From: Streptomyces sp. SirexAA-E
Lineage (GTDB): Bacteria; Actinomycetota; Actinomycetes; Streptomycetales; Streptomycetaceae
Length of the DNA: 64,000 nt
Direction: 5' to 3'
Assembly: GCF_000177195.2 (NCBI RefSeq)
Contig: NC_015953.1
Span: 3,720,001-3,784,000 of the forward strand
Each line of letters starts with the position of its first letter. Position 1 is the first letter of the stretch. The notes under the pieces were generated by a model, which was given only the letters and a program-made list of their open reading frames with translations, was not told the origin of the DNA and searched no databases. Shown one piece after another: positions 16,891-24,509 of the stretch. The translations under genes were made by a program, and so were the position numbers.

Positions 16891-17343
16891 TCAGAGGCTG
16901 AGCTTGAACCCCACATGGCTCGCGGTGAAGCCGAGCCGTTCGTAGAAGCGGTGGGCGTCGGTACGGGTGGCGTCGGACGTCAGCTGCACCAGGCGGCAGC
17001 CCTGACGCCGCGATTCGTCGACCGCCCACTGGATCAGCTGGGTGCCGAGACCGCTTCCGCGTTCGTCGGCGTGGATGCGGACACCTTCGATGATCGACCG
17101 GGTCGCACCCTTCCGGGACAGCCCGGGAACGACGGTCAGTTGCAGGGTCCCCACGACGCGCGCCTCACGCACGGCCACGACCAGGTGCTGGTTCGGGTCG
17201 TCCGCCAGCCGGTGGAACGCCGTCCGGTAGGGGGCGAGGTCGTCCGGTGACTCGCGCTGGGCGCCCAGCGGGTCGTCGGCCAGCATGGCCACGACGGCCG
17301 GGAGGTCGGAGAGTGCGGCGGGGCGTATGTCGAGATCGCTCAT
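16891..17343 (-). CDS. GNAT-family N-acetyltransferase
   Basis: A 150-residue acetyltransferase: MSDLDIRPAALSDLPAVVAMLADD at the start, VVGTLQLTVVPGLSRKGATRSIIEGVRIHADERGSGLGTQLIQWAVDESRR with the acetyl-CoA loop (RGSGLGT), and TDAHRFYERLGFTASHVGFKLSL at the end. It transfers acetyl groups from acetyl-CoA to an unknown amine. The ATG at 17343 matches the family start better than the one 21 bp upstream. It lies 30 bp downstream of the marR-type gene on the same strand and may share its transcript. Confidence 0.88.
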   Translation of the reverse strand: MSDLDIRPAALSDLPAVVAMLADDPLGAQRESPDDLAPYRTAFHRLADDPNQHLVVAVREARVVGTLQLTVVPGLSRKGATRSIIEGVRIHADERGSGLGTQLIQWAVDESRRQGCRLVQLTSDATRTDAHRFYERLGFTASHVGFKLSL

Positions 17344-17373
17344 GATCGGCAGACTACGCAACAACCCGGCCGC

Positions 17374-17832
17374 TCAGGCAGGGACTTTGAGTGCTTCGAC
17401 CGTCCGGACCAGCGGAGCCAGCTCCGGGTTCTTTGCGGCCTCGTCCAGCGCTGCGCGCAGTGCGCCGTCGTTGGTGGGCCGGGCCTCGTCCAGCAGTGTG
17501 AGACCGGCTTCCGTCACGTCGGTGTAGATGCCCCGGCGGTCGGTGTCGCAGAGATAGCGGGTCAGCAGTCCGCGGTCCTCGAGGCGGGTGACGAGCCTCG
17601 TGGTGGCGCTCTGGCTGAGTACCACGGCGTCCGCGACCTGCTTCATCTGCAGATGGCCGCCGGTGCCGCTGTGCTGGCGGCTGAGGACGTCGAGCAGTGA
17701 GTACTCCCGCACGCTGAGGCCGTGGCGGGACTGGAGGGCCCGCTCGATGTGCGCCTCGATCTTTCCGTGGAGCAGGGAGAGGGCGCACCAGCTCTGGGCG
17801 AGGGCGGTGAGTGCGGGGTCCGTCGCTGTCAT
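17374..17832 (-). CDS. MarR-family transcription regulator
   Basis: A 152-residue regulator: LSVREYSLLDVLSRQHSGTGGHLQMKQVADAVVLSQSATTRLVTRLEDRGLLTRYLCDTDRRGIYTDVTEAGLTLLDEA is the complete MarR winged helix with the DxR wing (DTDRRG). It is divergent from an MFS exporter over 141 bp containing repeated GCAAT elements, and is its likely repressor. Ribosome site GGAGAGAG lies before the ATG. Confidence 0.9.
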   Translation of the reverse strand: MTATDPALTALAQSWCALSLLHGKIEAHIERALQSRHGLSVREYSLLDVLSRQHSGTGGHLQMKQVADAVVLSQSATTRLVTRLEDRGLLTRYLCDTDRRGIYTDVTEAGLTLLDEARPTNDGALRAALDEAAKNPELAPLVRTVEALKVPA

Positions 17833-17884
17833 GTCTCTCTCTCCTCGGCGCGGGAGCTACTGCAGTCCAGGGTAGGGCACGTGC

Positions 17885-17954
17885 GCAATAGCCAGCGCTT
17901 GCAATTAACCGGCGTACGCAATTATTGTGGACGCCCGTAAGGCGCAGACGCAAT
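17885..17954. promoter_or_regulatory. Phased GCAAT repeats between the MarR and MFS genes
   Basis: GCAAT occurs at 17885, 17901, 17918 and 17950, that is 16, 17 and 32 bases apart, all on the plus strand; two copies extend to GCAATTA. The locally AT-rich stretch probably holds both divergent promoters. The repeats may be MarR half-sites. Confidence 0.45.
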
Positions 17955-17973
17955 CTTTAGTGAAGGTGAAATC

Positions 17974-19191
17974 ATGCCGCTCGCGCTCCTCGCTCTCGCC
18001 ATCGGGGCCTTCGGAATCGGCACGACCGAGTTCGTGATCATGGGGTTGCTCCCCGATGTCGCGGCCGATTTCCAGGTCTCGATCCCGACCGCAGGGTTCC
18101 TGGTCACGGGCTACGCCCTCGGCGTGGTCCTCGGTGCCCCGCTGATGACCGTTCTCGGCACCCGGACCACCCGCAAGCGCATGCTGATGCTCCTGATGGG
18201 GCTGTTCGTCGTGGGCAATGTGGTGTCCGCGCTGGCCCCCGTCTTCGGCGTGATGCTGGCCGGACGGGTGATCGCCTCCCTCGCCCACGGCGCCTTCTTC
18301 GGGATCGGCTCGGTGGTGGCCGCCGGACTGGTCGCCCCGGAGAAGAAGGCCGGCGCCATCGCCATGATGTTCACCGGCCTCACCGTCGCCAACGTCGTCG
18401 GTGTCCCTCTCGGCACCTTCATCGGGCAGAGCATCGGCTGGCGAACCACGTTCTTCGTCGTCGCGGGGCTCGGCGTGATCGGACTCCTCGGCGTGGCGAA
18501 GCTCGTGCCCGAGCAGCCGAAGCCCAAGGACGTGCGCATCCGGCCTGAATTGGCGGCGTTCCGCAATGTCCAGGTGCTGCTGGCCATGGCCATGACCGTG
18601 CTCGGATTCGGCGGGGTCTTCGCGGCGATCACGTACATCACGCCGATGATGACGGAGGTCGCCGGTTACGCACCGGCCTCTGTCACTTGGCTGCTGGTCC
18701 TCTTCGGTATCGGCATGGTCGCGGGCAACCTGCTCGGCGGGCGGTTCGCCGACCGCCACCTGATGCCGATGCTGTACGTCTCGCTCGGCGCGCTCTCCCT
18801 GGTCCTCGCCCTGTTCACGCTGACGGCACACAACAAGATCGCCGCCGCCGTCACCGTCGTCCTCATCGGCGCTCTGGGCTTCGCGACCGTACCCCCGCTC
18901 CAGAAGCGCGTACTGGACCACGCGGCGGGCGCGCCCACTCTGGCCTCGGCCGTGAACATCGGGGCCTTCAATCTGGGCAACGCCCTTTCGGCGTGGCTCG
19001 GCGGCATGGTCATCGCGGCCGGCTTCGGCTACACCGCGCCCAACTGGGTGGGTGCCGTCCTGGCAGCCGCCGCGCTGATCCTGGCGCTTGTCTCCGGTGC
19101 GATCGAGCGCCGTTCGGCCCGGGGCGACGAGAACCGTCCGGTCGCCGGCCAGGCACCGCATCCGGATCCCGTCGCCGCCGGCCGGAACTGA
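17974..19191 (+). CDS. MFS transporter of the AraJ/PbuE-like efflux group
   Basis: A 405-residue transporter with 12 hydrophobic segments. It opens MPLALLALAIGAFGIGTTEFVIMGLLPDVAADF, the diagnostic start of the AraJ/arabinose-efflux group. GYALGVVLGAPLMTVLGTRTTRKRMLMLLMGLF is the loop 2-3 motif, and GIGSVVAAGLVAPEKKAGAIAMMFTGLTVANVVGVPLGTFIGQ is the motif-C segment of exporters. The divergent MarR gene points to inducible export of a drug or metabolite. Confidence 0.9.
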   Translation: MPLALLALAIGAFGIGTTEFVIMGLLPDVAADFQVSIPTAGFLVTGYALGVVLGAPLMTVLGTRTTRKRMLMLLMGLFVVGNVVSALAPVFGVMLAGRVIASLAHGAFFGIGSVVAAGLVAPEKKAGAIAMMFTGLTVANVVGVPLGTFIGQSIGWRTTFFVVAGLGVIGLLGVAKLVPEQPKPKDVRIRPELAAFRNVQVLLAMAMTVLGFGGVFAAITYITPMMTEVAGYAPASVTWLLVLFGIGMVAGNLLGGRFADRHLMPMLYVSLGALSLVLALFTLTAHNKIAAAVTVVLIGALGFATVPPLQKRVLDHAAGAPTLASAVNIGAFNLGNALSAWLGGMVIAAGFGYTAPNWVGAVLAAAALILALVSGAIERRSARGDENRPVAGQAPHPDPVAAGRN

Positions 19192-19248
19192 CTCCCGCGC
19201 ACCGTACCCGGAGCTTCAGCGCTGGATCGGCGATGACGAAGGACGCTG

Positions 19249-19262
19249 GTTTCACGTGAAAC
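19249..19262. other. parS site
   Basis: Exact GTTTCACGTGAAAC in the gap between the MFS gene and the convergent Nudix gene. Confidence 0.92.
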
Positions 19263-19354
19263 ATGGCGCCGGGCACGGCCGCGGGGCGTCTGACGCGCGG
19301 AGCGTCCAGCGTCCCGTGCGGCCCAGCGGGCGAGGGTGAACCGCCGGGCTCGCG

Positions 19355-19834
19355 TCACCCCAGGTCGGGGGCGTGCATCGCCCGTACCCCCTCGATGTTC
19401 CCGTCGAGGTAGTGGCGGAGGGAGAGCGGTACGAGGTGTACCGCCGCGATGCCCACCCGGCTGAAGGGCACGCGCACGATCTCGTAGTCGCCGCAGGGCT
19501 CCTCGATCTCCGGTCCATGTCGGCGCGAGGGGTCCATCGACTCCAGTCGGCAGACGAAGAAGTGCTGCACCTTGACGCCTTTGATGCCGCCACCCTCGAT
19601 GTGCTCGACCGTGTCGACGAAGCAGGGGACGACGTCGACGACCTTGGCGCCGAGTTCCTCGTCGACCTCGCGGTGCAGGGCGTCGATGACGGTGGCGTCC
19701 TCCGGCTCGACACCGCCACCCGGCGTGACCCAGTACGGATCGACCCCGGGCTTGGTGCGCTTGATCAGGATGAGGTCGTCGCCGTCGAGCAGGACGGCGC
19801 GTGCGGTGCGCTTGACCACAGGGCGTTCGGTCAT
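19355..19834 (-). CDS. Nudix hydrolase
   Basis: A 159-residue protein with the Nudix core: YWVTPGGGVEPEDATVIDALHREVDEELGAKV. The REVDEELG half is canonical, but nine residues instead of the usual seven separate the first glutamate (GGGVEPE) from Arg-Glu, so the loop is two longer. The family cleaves nucleoside diphosphates linked to another group and often clears toxic nucleotides. The ATG at 19834 (MTERPVVKR) is chosen over a GTG 18 bp upstream. Confidence 0.87.
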   Translation of the reverse strand: MTERPVVKRTARAVLLDGDDLILIKRTKPGVDPYWVTPGGGVEPEDATVIDALHREVDEELGAKVVDVVPCFVDTVEHIEGGGIKGVKVQHFFVCRLESMDPSRRHGPEIEEPCGDYEIVRVPFSRVGIAAVHLVPLSLRHYLDGNIEGVRAMHAPDLG

Positions 19835-19961
19835 GGCAAGAGCGTGGCCCACGAAACCCGATCTGAAACGCCTGTCGGCCCTCGGCTCACCAGTCGACAG
19901 CAGCGCGCACCAGCCACTCGTGCGCCCGCGCGATGTGCGGAAAGGAGAGTGTGCCGGTCCC

Positions 19962-20328
19962 TCACCACCAGGAAGTAGGTCCGTAGCGGGGGCACCGGGG
20001 GTCCAGCAGCGCTACTACCTCACCTCGTTCCAGGTGGCGCAGCGCTCCGGGCTCCAGCTTCCTCGCCCACCGGGGCGCCGCGACCAGGACGTGTCCCTCG
20101 TCGCAGAGCGCGGTCGATGTCAGCAGCTCGCCGCGCGAGCTCGTCCCCCACGGTCGTCGGAGTCACGCCCCGTGCCCCGCGCAGGAAGAGAGGGCGGCCC
20201 AGCTGCCCCTCCAGCGTCCGTATCTGGCAGGTGACGGCCGGTTGGGACAGCCCGAGCAGAGCGGCGGCCCGGGTGGACGGTCCGGCCCGGTGCACCGTGA
20301 CGAACGTGCGCAGCAGGGCCAGGTCCAC
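19962..20328 (-). pseudogene. Broken LysR-family regulator
   Basis: From the GTG at 20328 the frame encodes a complete LysR helix-turn-helix, VDLALLRTFVTVHRAGPSTRAAALLGLSQPAVTCQIRTLEGQLGRPLFLRG...TPTTVGDELARRAAD, and stops at 20020. In the neighbouring frame, beginning at the same place, comes TSTALCDEGHVLVAAPRWARKLEPGALRHLERGEVVALLDPRCPRYGP, which resembles the middle of a LysR effector-binding domain, ending with a stop at 19962. About 100 residues between the two parts are missing, as is the C-terminal third. An internal deletion with frameshift plus a 3' truncation explains this. Confidence 0.7.
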
Positions 20329-20465
20329 GGCTCGCCCCTCCCACCCCGGCGACGCGTGCGACCGCACAACCATAAATATGCCGATAGGGAGCTGTCGCTT
20401 CTGTGATTGGACACTGACGCTCGGTCAACTAGCCTTGTCCAGACGGTTCGTCGTGCGAGGAACCG

Positions 20466-20504
20466 GGGTGGTCCGAGCCACGAGGGGGGAGGCTCGGACC
20501 ATCC
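20466..20504 (-). terminator. Probable terminator of the cystathionine gamma-lyase-like gene
   Basis: A perfect 10-bp stem (GGTCCGAGCC 20470-20479 / GGCTCGGACC 20491-20500), extendable by about four more pairs, lies 79-113 bp beyond the stop at 20579 on the minus strand. The flanking DNA has no T run, as usual in Streptomyces. Confidence 0.6.
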
Positions 20505-20578
20505 GTCCCGAGCGGACCGGCCGGGCGACGGGGACGCCCGCCCCCGGCCGGTCACACCGGACCCTGCGGACCGGTCCG

Positions 20579-21703
20579 TCAGCGGGCGGCCTCGTCCAGC
20601 GCGCTCTCGACGTCGGCCAGCAGGTCGTCCGGGTCCTCGGCACCCACCGAGAAGCGGATGAAGCCCTCCGGGACGGCGTCGCCGCCCCAGCGTGCCCGGC
20701 GCTCGGCGGTCGACCGCACGCTGCCGAAGCTCGTCGCGTCGTCGACCAGCCGCAGCCCGGCCAGGAAGCGCTCGGCCGTGTCCTTGTCCGCCAGGACGAA
20801 GGAGACCACGGATCCGAAGCGCCGCATCTGCCGCACGGCGGTCGCGTGCGAGGGATCGTCGGGCAGCCCGGGATAGCGCAGACCTGTCACGTCCGACCGC
20901 CTCGACAGGGCCTCTGCCAGGGCGAGCGCAGTGCCGCACTGCCGGTCCACCCGCAGCTGCACCGTGGACAGCGAACGGTGGGCGAGCCAGGCCTCCATCG
21001 GGCCGGGGATCGCGCCGACGACCTTCCGCCACCGCCGCACGCCCGCGGACAGTTCCGGGTCCTTGCACGACACATGGCCCAGCAGGATGTCGCCGTGCCC
21101 GGTCATGCCCTTGGTGTCGCTCGCCACCGAGAAGTCCGCACCGAGCTCCAGGGGGCGCTGGCCCAGGGGTGTGGCGAGTGTGTTGTCGACCGCGACCAGC
21201 GCGCCCGCCTCATGCGCGGCCGCGACCAGCCGACGCACGTCGCAGACGTCGAGTCCCGGGTTGGAAGGGGTCTCCAGCCACAGCAGCTTCGCCCCCTCCA
21301 GGGCCCGCAACTGGGCATCGCCACCGGTCGGAGCCGTACGGACCCGCACCCCGTACGCCTCCAGCTGCTCCCGCACCAGGGGCAGGGCCTGATAGCCGTC
21401 GTCTGGCAGGACCACGATGTCCCCGGTGCGGGCCCGGGAGAGCAGGACGGCGGAGACAGCCGCCATCCCGGAGGCGAAGACCGTGGTCTCCACCTGCTCC
21501 CCCGGTGCCTCCAGCTCACCGATCGCCCGCTCCAGATGGGTCCACGTCGGGTTCGTGTCCCGGCCGTAGGTGTACGGGCCCACGGGCTCACCGGACAGAT
21601 GGAAATGCGCGGCGAAGACCGGGCCGGGCAGCGTCGGCTCGTACTGCTGCGGTGTAGGCAGTCCCGCCCGTACGGCCCGGGTTCCGTCGCTCGTGGTGCT
21701 CAT
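20579..21703 (-). CDS. Cystathionine gamma-lyase/synthase-like PLP enzyme
   Basis: A 374-residue Cys/Met-metabolism PLP enzyme. Signature segments: YTYGRDTNPTWTHLERAIGELE, VFASGMAAVSAVLLSRARTGD, LLWLETPSNPGLDVCDVRRLVAAAHEAGALVAVDNTLATPLGQRPLELGADFSVASDTKGMTGHGDILLGH, with the PLP lysine in the DTKGMTGH segment. The C-terminal RFSVGAEDPDDLLADVESALDEA closes it. It probably cleaves cystathionine to cysteine, though the synthase direction cannot be excluded. The ATG at 21703 is chosen by the GAGGAAG ribosome site. Confidence 0.88.
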   Translation of the reverse strand: MSTTSDGTRAVRAGLPTPQQYEPTLPGPVFAAHFHLSGEPVGPYTYGRDTNPTWTHLERAIGELEAPGEQVETTVFASGMAAVSAVLLSRARTGDIVVLPDDGYQALPLVREQLEAYGVRVRTAPTGGDAQLRALEGAKLLWLETPSNPGLDVCDVRRLVAAAHEAGALVAVDNTLATPLGQRPLELGADFSVASDTKGMTGHGDILLGHVSCKDPELSAGVRRWRKVVGAIPGPMEAWLAHRSLSTVQLRVDRQCGTALALAEALSRRSDVTGLRYPGLPDDPSHATAVRQMRRFGSVVSFVLADKDTAERFLAGLRLVDDATSFGSVRSTAERRARWGGDAVPEGFIRFSVGAEDPDDLLADVESALDEAAR

Positions 21704-21769
21704 CTCTGCTTCCTCGTCTCTCTTCCGGCTCCTCACCGGTCCGCTCCGCACCGCGCCTCGGGCGCGGGC

Positions 21770-22147
21770 TCAGTCCTCGTCGGGCAGCACGACGTTGAGC
21801 GCCCAGGAGACCACCGAGATGATCAGGCCGCCCAGGACGGCGGTCCAGAAGCCCTCGACGTGGAAGCTCACGTCCAGGACGCCGGCCAGCCAGGAGGTCA
21901 GCATCAGCATCAGGGCGTTGACGACCAGGGTGATCAGTCCGAGCGTCAGGATGAACAACGGCAGGGTCAGGAGCTTGACCACCGGCTTCACGACGAAGTT
22001 GACCAGGCCGAACAGCAGCGCAACCACGATGAGCGTGAGCACCTTGCGGCCGGTGCTGTGGCCGGTGAGCGTGATGTCCTGGAGCAGCCAGATGGCCACG
22101 GCCAGCGCACCCGCGTTGGCGATCGTCTTGACTACGAAATTCTTCAT
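21770..22147 (-). CDS. Phage holin-like four-TM protein (YvlD type)
   Basis: A 125-residue membrane protein with four hydrophobic segments: TIANAGALAVAIWLL, VLTLIVVALLFGLVNFVVKPVVKLLTLPLFILTLGLITLVVNALMLMLTSWL, and FWTAVLGGLIISVVSWALNVVL. The NFVVKPVVKLLTLPLFILTLGL motif marks the mycobacterial-type four-TM holin superfamily (PF04020). Despite the name most members are chromosomal proteins of unknown function. The ATG is set by the family start MKNFVVK. Confidence 0.85.
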   Translation of the reverse strand: MKNFVVKTIANAGALAVAIWLLQDITLTGHSTGRKVLTLIVVALLFGLVNFVVKPVVKLLTLPLFILTLGLITLVVNALMLMLTSWLAGVLDVSFHVEGFWTAVLGGLIISVVSWALNVVLPDED

Positions 22148-22225
22148 GTGTCTGATCGTGGCAGACGTGATCGGTGGCGGACACCGGCGTGAGTGACGAG
22201 AACAGGCGCGAGGGGCGGACGGACG

Positions 22226-22543
22226 ATGAAGGCATTCCGACTGGACGAGCTGGAGGCGGAACGCGCCGCCAACGACGGCGCCTACCTGCAGTTCATCCGT
22301 GAACGCAACATGTCCGTCGGCCTGTACGCCCTGGACGCCGGCGCACTCGACCCGCAGCAGCCCCATGGCCAGGACGAGGTCTACCTCGTCGTGAGCGGCC
22401 GCGCCTCGATCACGGTCGGCACGGAGACCACACAGGTGGGCCGGGGAAGCGTCGTGTACGTGCCCGCGGGGACCGCCCACAAGTTCCACCACGTCACCGA
22501 GGACCTCCGGGTCATGGTGGTCTTCTCCCCGCCCGAGGGCTGA
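22226..22543 (+). CDS. Small cupin-domain protein
   Basis: A 105-residue single-domain cupin. Motif 1 is PQQPHGQDEVYLVVSGRASITVG with its H-E pair, and motif 2 is GSVVYVPAGTAHKFHHV with the last histidine. These can bind one metal ion. Function unknown; small cupins often act as sugar isomerases, sensors or dioxygenases. A GGACG site precedes the ATG. It is divergent from the holin-like gene. Confidence 0.87.
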   Translation: MKAFRLDELEAERAANDGAYLQFIRERNMSVGLYALDAGALDPQQPHGQDEVYLVVSGRASITVGTETTQVGRGSVVYVPAGTAHKFHHVTEDLRVMVVFSPPEG

Positions 22544-22665
22544 GCGCCGCGACTCGGGGTTCCCTAGGGGACCGCTCAGGGGTCTTCAAGGGATGCCACC
22601 CCTCCGCGGAGCCGCCCCACGCCTCTAGCATCGAGGCAGGAACTCACAGAGACGAGGTACGGACG

Positions 22666-22878
22666 ATGGCGGTACAGGAGATTTTCGCGGGGATGCCCTG
22701 GTGGGTGAAGTGGGTCGCGGTGCCGCTCATCGTGCTCGTCGTGTTCGGCGGGCTGATCGCCAGCGTGGTCGGGTTCGTCATCGGCCTGCTCTTCAAGGTG
22801 CTGATCGCCGTCATGCTGGTCGGCGGCCTGATCTTTCTCGTGCGCAAGTTCATGTCGTCCTCCCGGAGCGACTGGTAG
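22666..22878 (+). CDS. Small membrane protein (DUF5326-like)
   Basis: A 70-residue protein almost filled by two membrane helices: MPWWVKWVAVPLIVLVVFGGLIASVVGFVIGLLFKVLIAVMLVGGLIFLVRKFMSSSRSDW, with a short basic end. It matches, from memory, the DUF5326 family found next to ssgR in streptomycetes. It lies 287 bp before ssgR on the same strand. Function unknown. Confidence 0.8.
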   Translation: MAVQEIFAGMPWWVKWVAVPLIVLVVFGGLIASVVGFVIGLLFKVLIAVMLVGGLIFLVRKFMSSSRSDW

Positions 22879-22943
22879 GACGATCGTGCATACAACGTCC
22901 CGTGACGGACGGTGACGGTCAGGGCGGGCCGCTGATACGGCGA

Positions 22944-22989
22944 TTAGCCCAGCTGAGCTAAGTCCGTCACGAAACTCCCCTCGTGACGG
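22944..22989 (+). promoter_or_regulatory. Two inverted repeats upstream of ssgR
   Basis: TTAGCCCAGCTGAGCTAA (22944-22961) is a palindrome at 16 of 18 positions. Directly after it, CCGTCACGA (22964-22972) and TCGTGACGG (22981-22989) form a perfect 9-bp inverted repeat with an 8-base loop. They lie about 180-220 bp ahead of the ssgR start and may be operators, or the terminator of the preceding gene. Confidence 0.45.
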
Positions 22990-23164
22990 AACGTGCCGAT
23001 ACAGTTGCGTACCGCTGCCGCCAGCTGGGAAATGACTGTCCGTCACCATCCTGCCCAGTGGTTTGTGCGACCGGTCGGTCTCCGGACCCCAGGCTCGCGG
23101 CGGGCCCGCGGGGGCGGCCCCCGTGGGAGGGCTGAGAGCCCGTCACCATGCCTGGGGGTGACCT

Positions 23165-23929
23165 GTGACCACGGCATCGAGCCCTGCTGTCCCGACGTTG
23201 ATCGGTTCGGTTCAGCGGGCGTTGAGACTGATGGAGGCTGTGGGCACCCATCGGGACGGGGCCCCCGCGAAGCAACTGGCGCGGGAGGCGGGGCTCCCTC
23301 TTCCCACCGCCTACCACCTGCTGCGCACCCTGACCCACGAGGGATATCTCCGCAGGGAGAACGGTGTCTTCCTGTTCGGCGCCGCTGCCGAGAAGCTGGT
23401 CGGCGGCCGCTCCTCCCGCCCCGGCGTGATCGTGGACTCGCTCGCCCACTGGGCCGACGTCATCGGGGCGCCCGTGTACTGCGCCCTCTACCGGGACGGC
23501 GAGATCGAGCTGGTCGCGGTGGCCGACAGTCCGGCCGCTCCCTCCGTGCGCGAATGGGCCGCCTTCCGGGAGACGGGGCACGCCCACGCGCTCGGGCAGT
23601 GCCTCCTGGGACAGCTCGACGAGCGCGCGCGGGAGGACCATCTCGACCGGTATCCGGTGCGGCAGTTGACGCGTTACTCCGTACGGGACCGTCAGACGTT
23701 TCTCGCCCGGCTGAGAGCGATGAAGCGCATGGAGCCCGTCGTCGAACGGCAGGAGTACGCCCTGGGGACGGTGTGCGCGGCCATTCCGATCACCGTGGGC
23801 CCCGCTGTGGCGGCGATGGCGGTTTCGCTCCCCCTGGAGCAAGAAGAACGGTTGCTCGCTGCGATCGAACAACTACGCTGCGAAGTAACCACGTTCTTGC
23901 GCTCGTTCGTGTTCTCTATCAGTATCTGA
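23165..23929 (+). CDS. ssgR: SsgR, IclR-type activator of ssgA
   Basis: A 254-residue IclR-family regulator. The winged helix covers residues 10-70 (LIGSVQRALRLMEAVGTHRDGAPAKQLAREAGLPLPTAYHLLRTLTHEGYLRRENGVFLFG). The effector domain follows, with VIDSLAHWADVIGAPVYCALYRDGEIELVAVADSPAAPSVREW and the C-terminal GTVCAAIPITVGPAVAAMAVSLP. In S. coelicolor and S. griseus SsgR activates ssgA at the onset of sporulation. Identity rests on the family and on ssgA immediately downstream (101 bp). The GTG at 23165 is the best start. Confidence 0.93.
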   Translation: MTTASSPAVPTLIGSVQRALRLMEAVGTHRDGAPAKQLAREAGLPLPTAYHLLRTLTHEGYLRRENGVFLFGAAAEKLVGGRSSRPGVIVDSLAHWADVIGAPVYCALYRDGEIELVAVADSPAAPSVREWAAFRETGHAHALGQCLLGQLDERAREDHLDRYPVRQLTRYSVRDRQTFLARLRAMKRMEPVVERQEYALGTVCAAIPITVGPAVAAMAVSLPLEQEERLLAAIEQLRCEVTTFLRSFVFSISI

Positions 23930-23932
23930 AAA

Positions 23933-23947
23933 ATCACTCCTTGTGAT
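23933..23947 (+). promoter_or_regulatory. Inverted repeat at the ssgR-ssgA junction
   Basis: ATCAC-TCCTT-GTGAT begins four bases after the ssgR stop and ends 84 bases before ssgA. It is too short for a convincing terminator and may be the SsgR site. No binding evidence is available. Confidence 0.35.
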
Positions 23948-24030
23948 CTGCTATCGCGTGCACCACGATGGCGTCAATAGGGCCATGGGGGATCATTCCT
24001 GGCCAGTTTCATCTACTGCGGGGTTGAACG

Positions 24031-24468
24031 ATGCGCGAGTCGGTTCAAGCAGAGGTCATGATGAGCTTCCTCGTCTCGGAGGAGCTCTCGTTCCGTATTC
24101 CGGTGGAGCTCCGGTACGAGGTCAGCGATCCGTATGCGATCCGGATGACCTTCCACCTGCCCGGTGACGCCCCCGTCACCTGGGCGTTCGGCCGTGAGTT
24201 GCTGCTGGACGGGCTCAACAGCCCGAGCGGCGACGGCGATGTGCACATTGCCCCGACCGAACCCGAGGGTCTCTCGGATGTACACATCAGGCTCCAGGTA
24301 GGCGCCGACCGTGCGCTCTTCCGGGCCGGTACGGCACCTCTTGTGGCATTTCTCGACCGGACGGACAAGTTGGTACCACTGGGACAGGAGCACACGCTGG
24401 GTGACTTCGACGGCAGTCTGGAAGAGGCCCTGGGCCGCATTCTGGCCAAGGAGCAGAACGCCGGCTGA
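24031..24468 (+). CDS. ssgA: SsgA, SsgA-like sporulation/cell-division protein
   Basis: A 145-residue SALP-family protein, found only in sporulating actinomycetes. It opens MRESVQAEVMMSFLVSEELSFRIPVELRYEVSDPYAIRMTFHLPGDAPVTWAFGRELLLDGL and ends FLDRTDKLVPLGQEHTLGDFDGSLEEALGRILAKEQNAG. SsgA marks sites of wall remodelling and septum formation and, with SsgB, helps place FtsZ during sporulation. The length and wording closely resemble the S. griseus protein as I remember it. It follows ssgR and converges with a YibE/F gene. Confidence 0.97.
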   Translation: MRESVQAEVMMSFLVSEELSFRIPVELRYEVSDPYAIRMTFHLPGDAPVTWAFGRELLLDGLNSPSGDGDVHIAPTEPEGLSDVHIRLQVGADRALFRAGTAPLVAFLDRTDKLVPLGQEHTLGDFDGSLEEALGRILAKEQNAG

Positions 24469-24489
24469 GCGATCGGGGCTCCCGGCGTC

Positions 24490-24509
24490 CGTGAGCCCGT
24501 GTGCTCACG
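24490..24509. terminator. Short terminator between convergent ssgA and the YibE/F gene
   Basis: CGTGAGC (24490-24496) pairs with GCTCACG (24503-24509) around CCGTGT. It overlaps the last codons of the minus-strand gene, and could stop transcription from either side. Confidence 0.4.

Noticed and set aside
21770..22147. Prophage holin
   Set aside because: The family is mostly chromosomal and no lysin or phage gene is near.
20117..22192. 691-residue plus-strand open frame
   Set aside because: Antisense of the cystathionine gamma-lyase-like and holin-like genes, which have clear families.
22940..22965. tRNA-like fragment (GATTAGCCCAGCTGAGCTA)
   Set aside because: Only a D-arm-like palindrome; no acceptor, anticodon or T arm can be folded.
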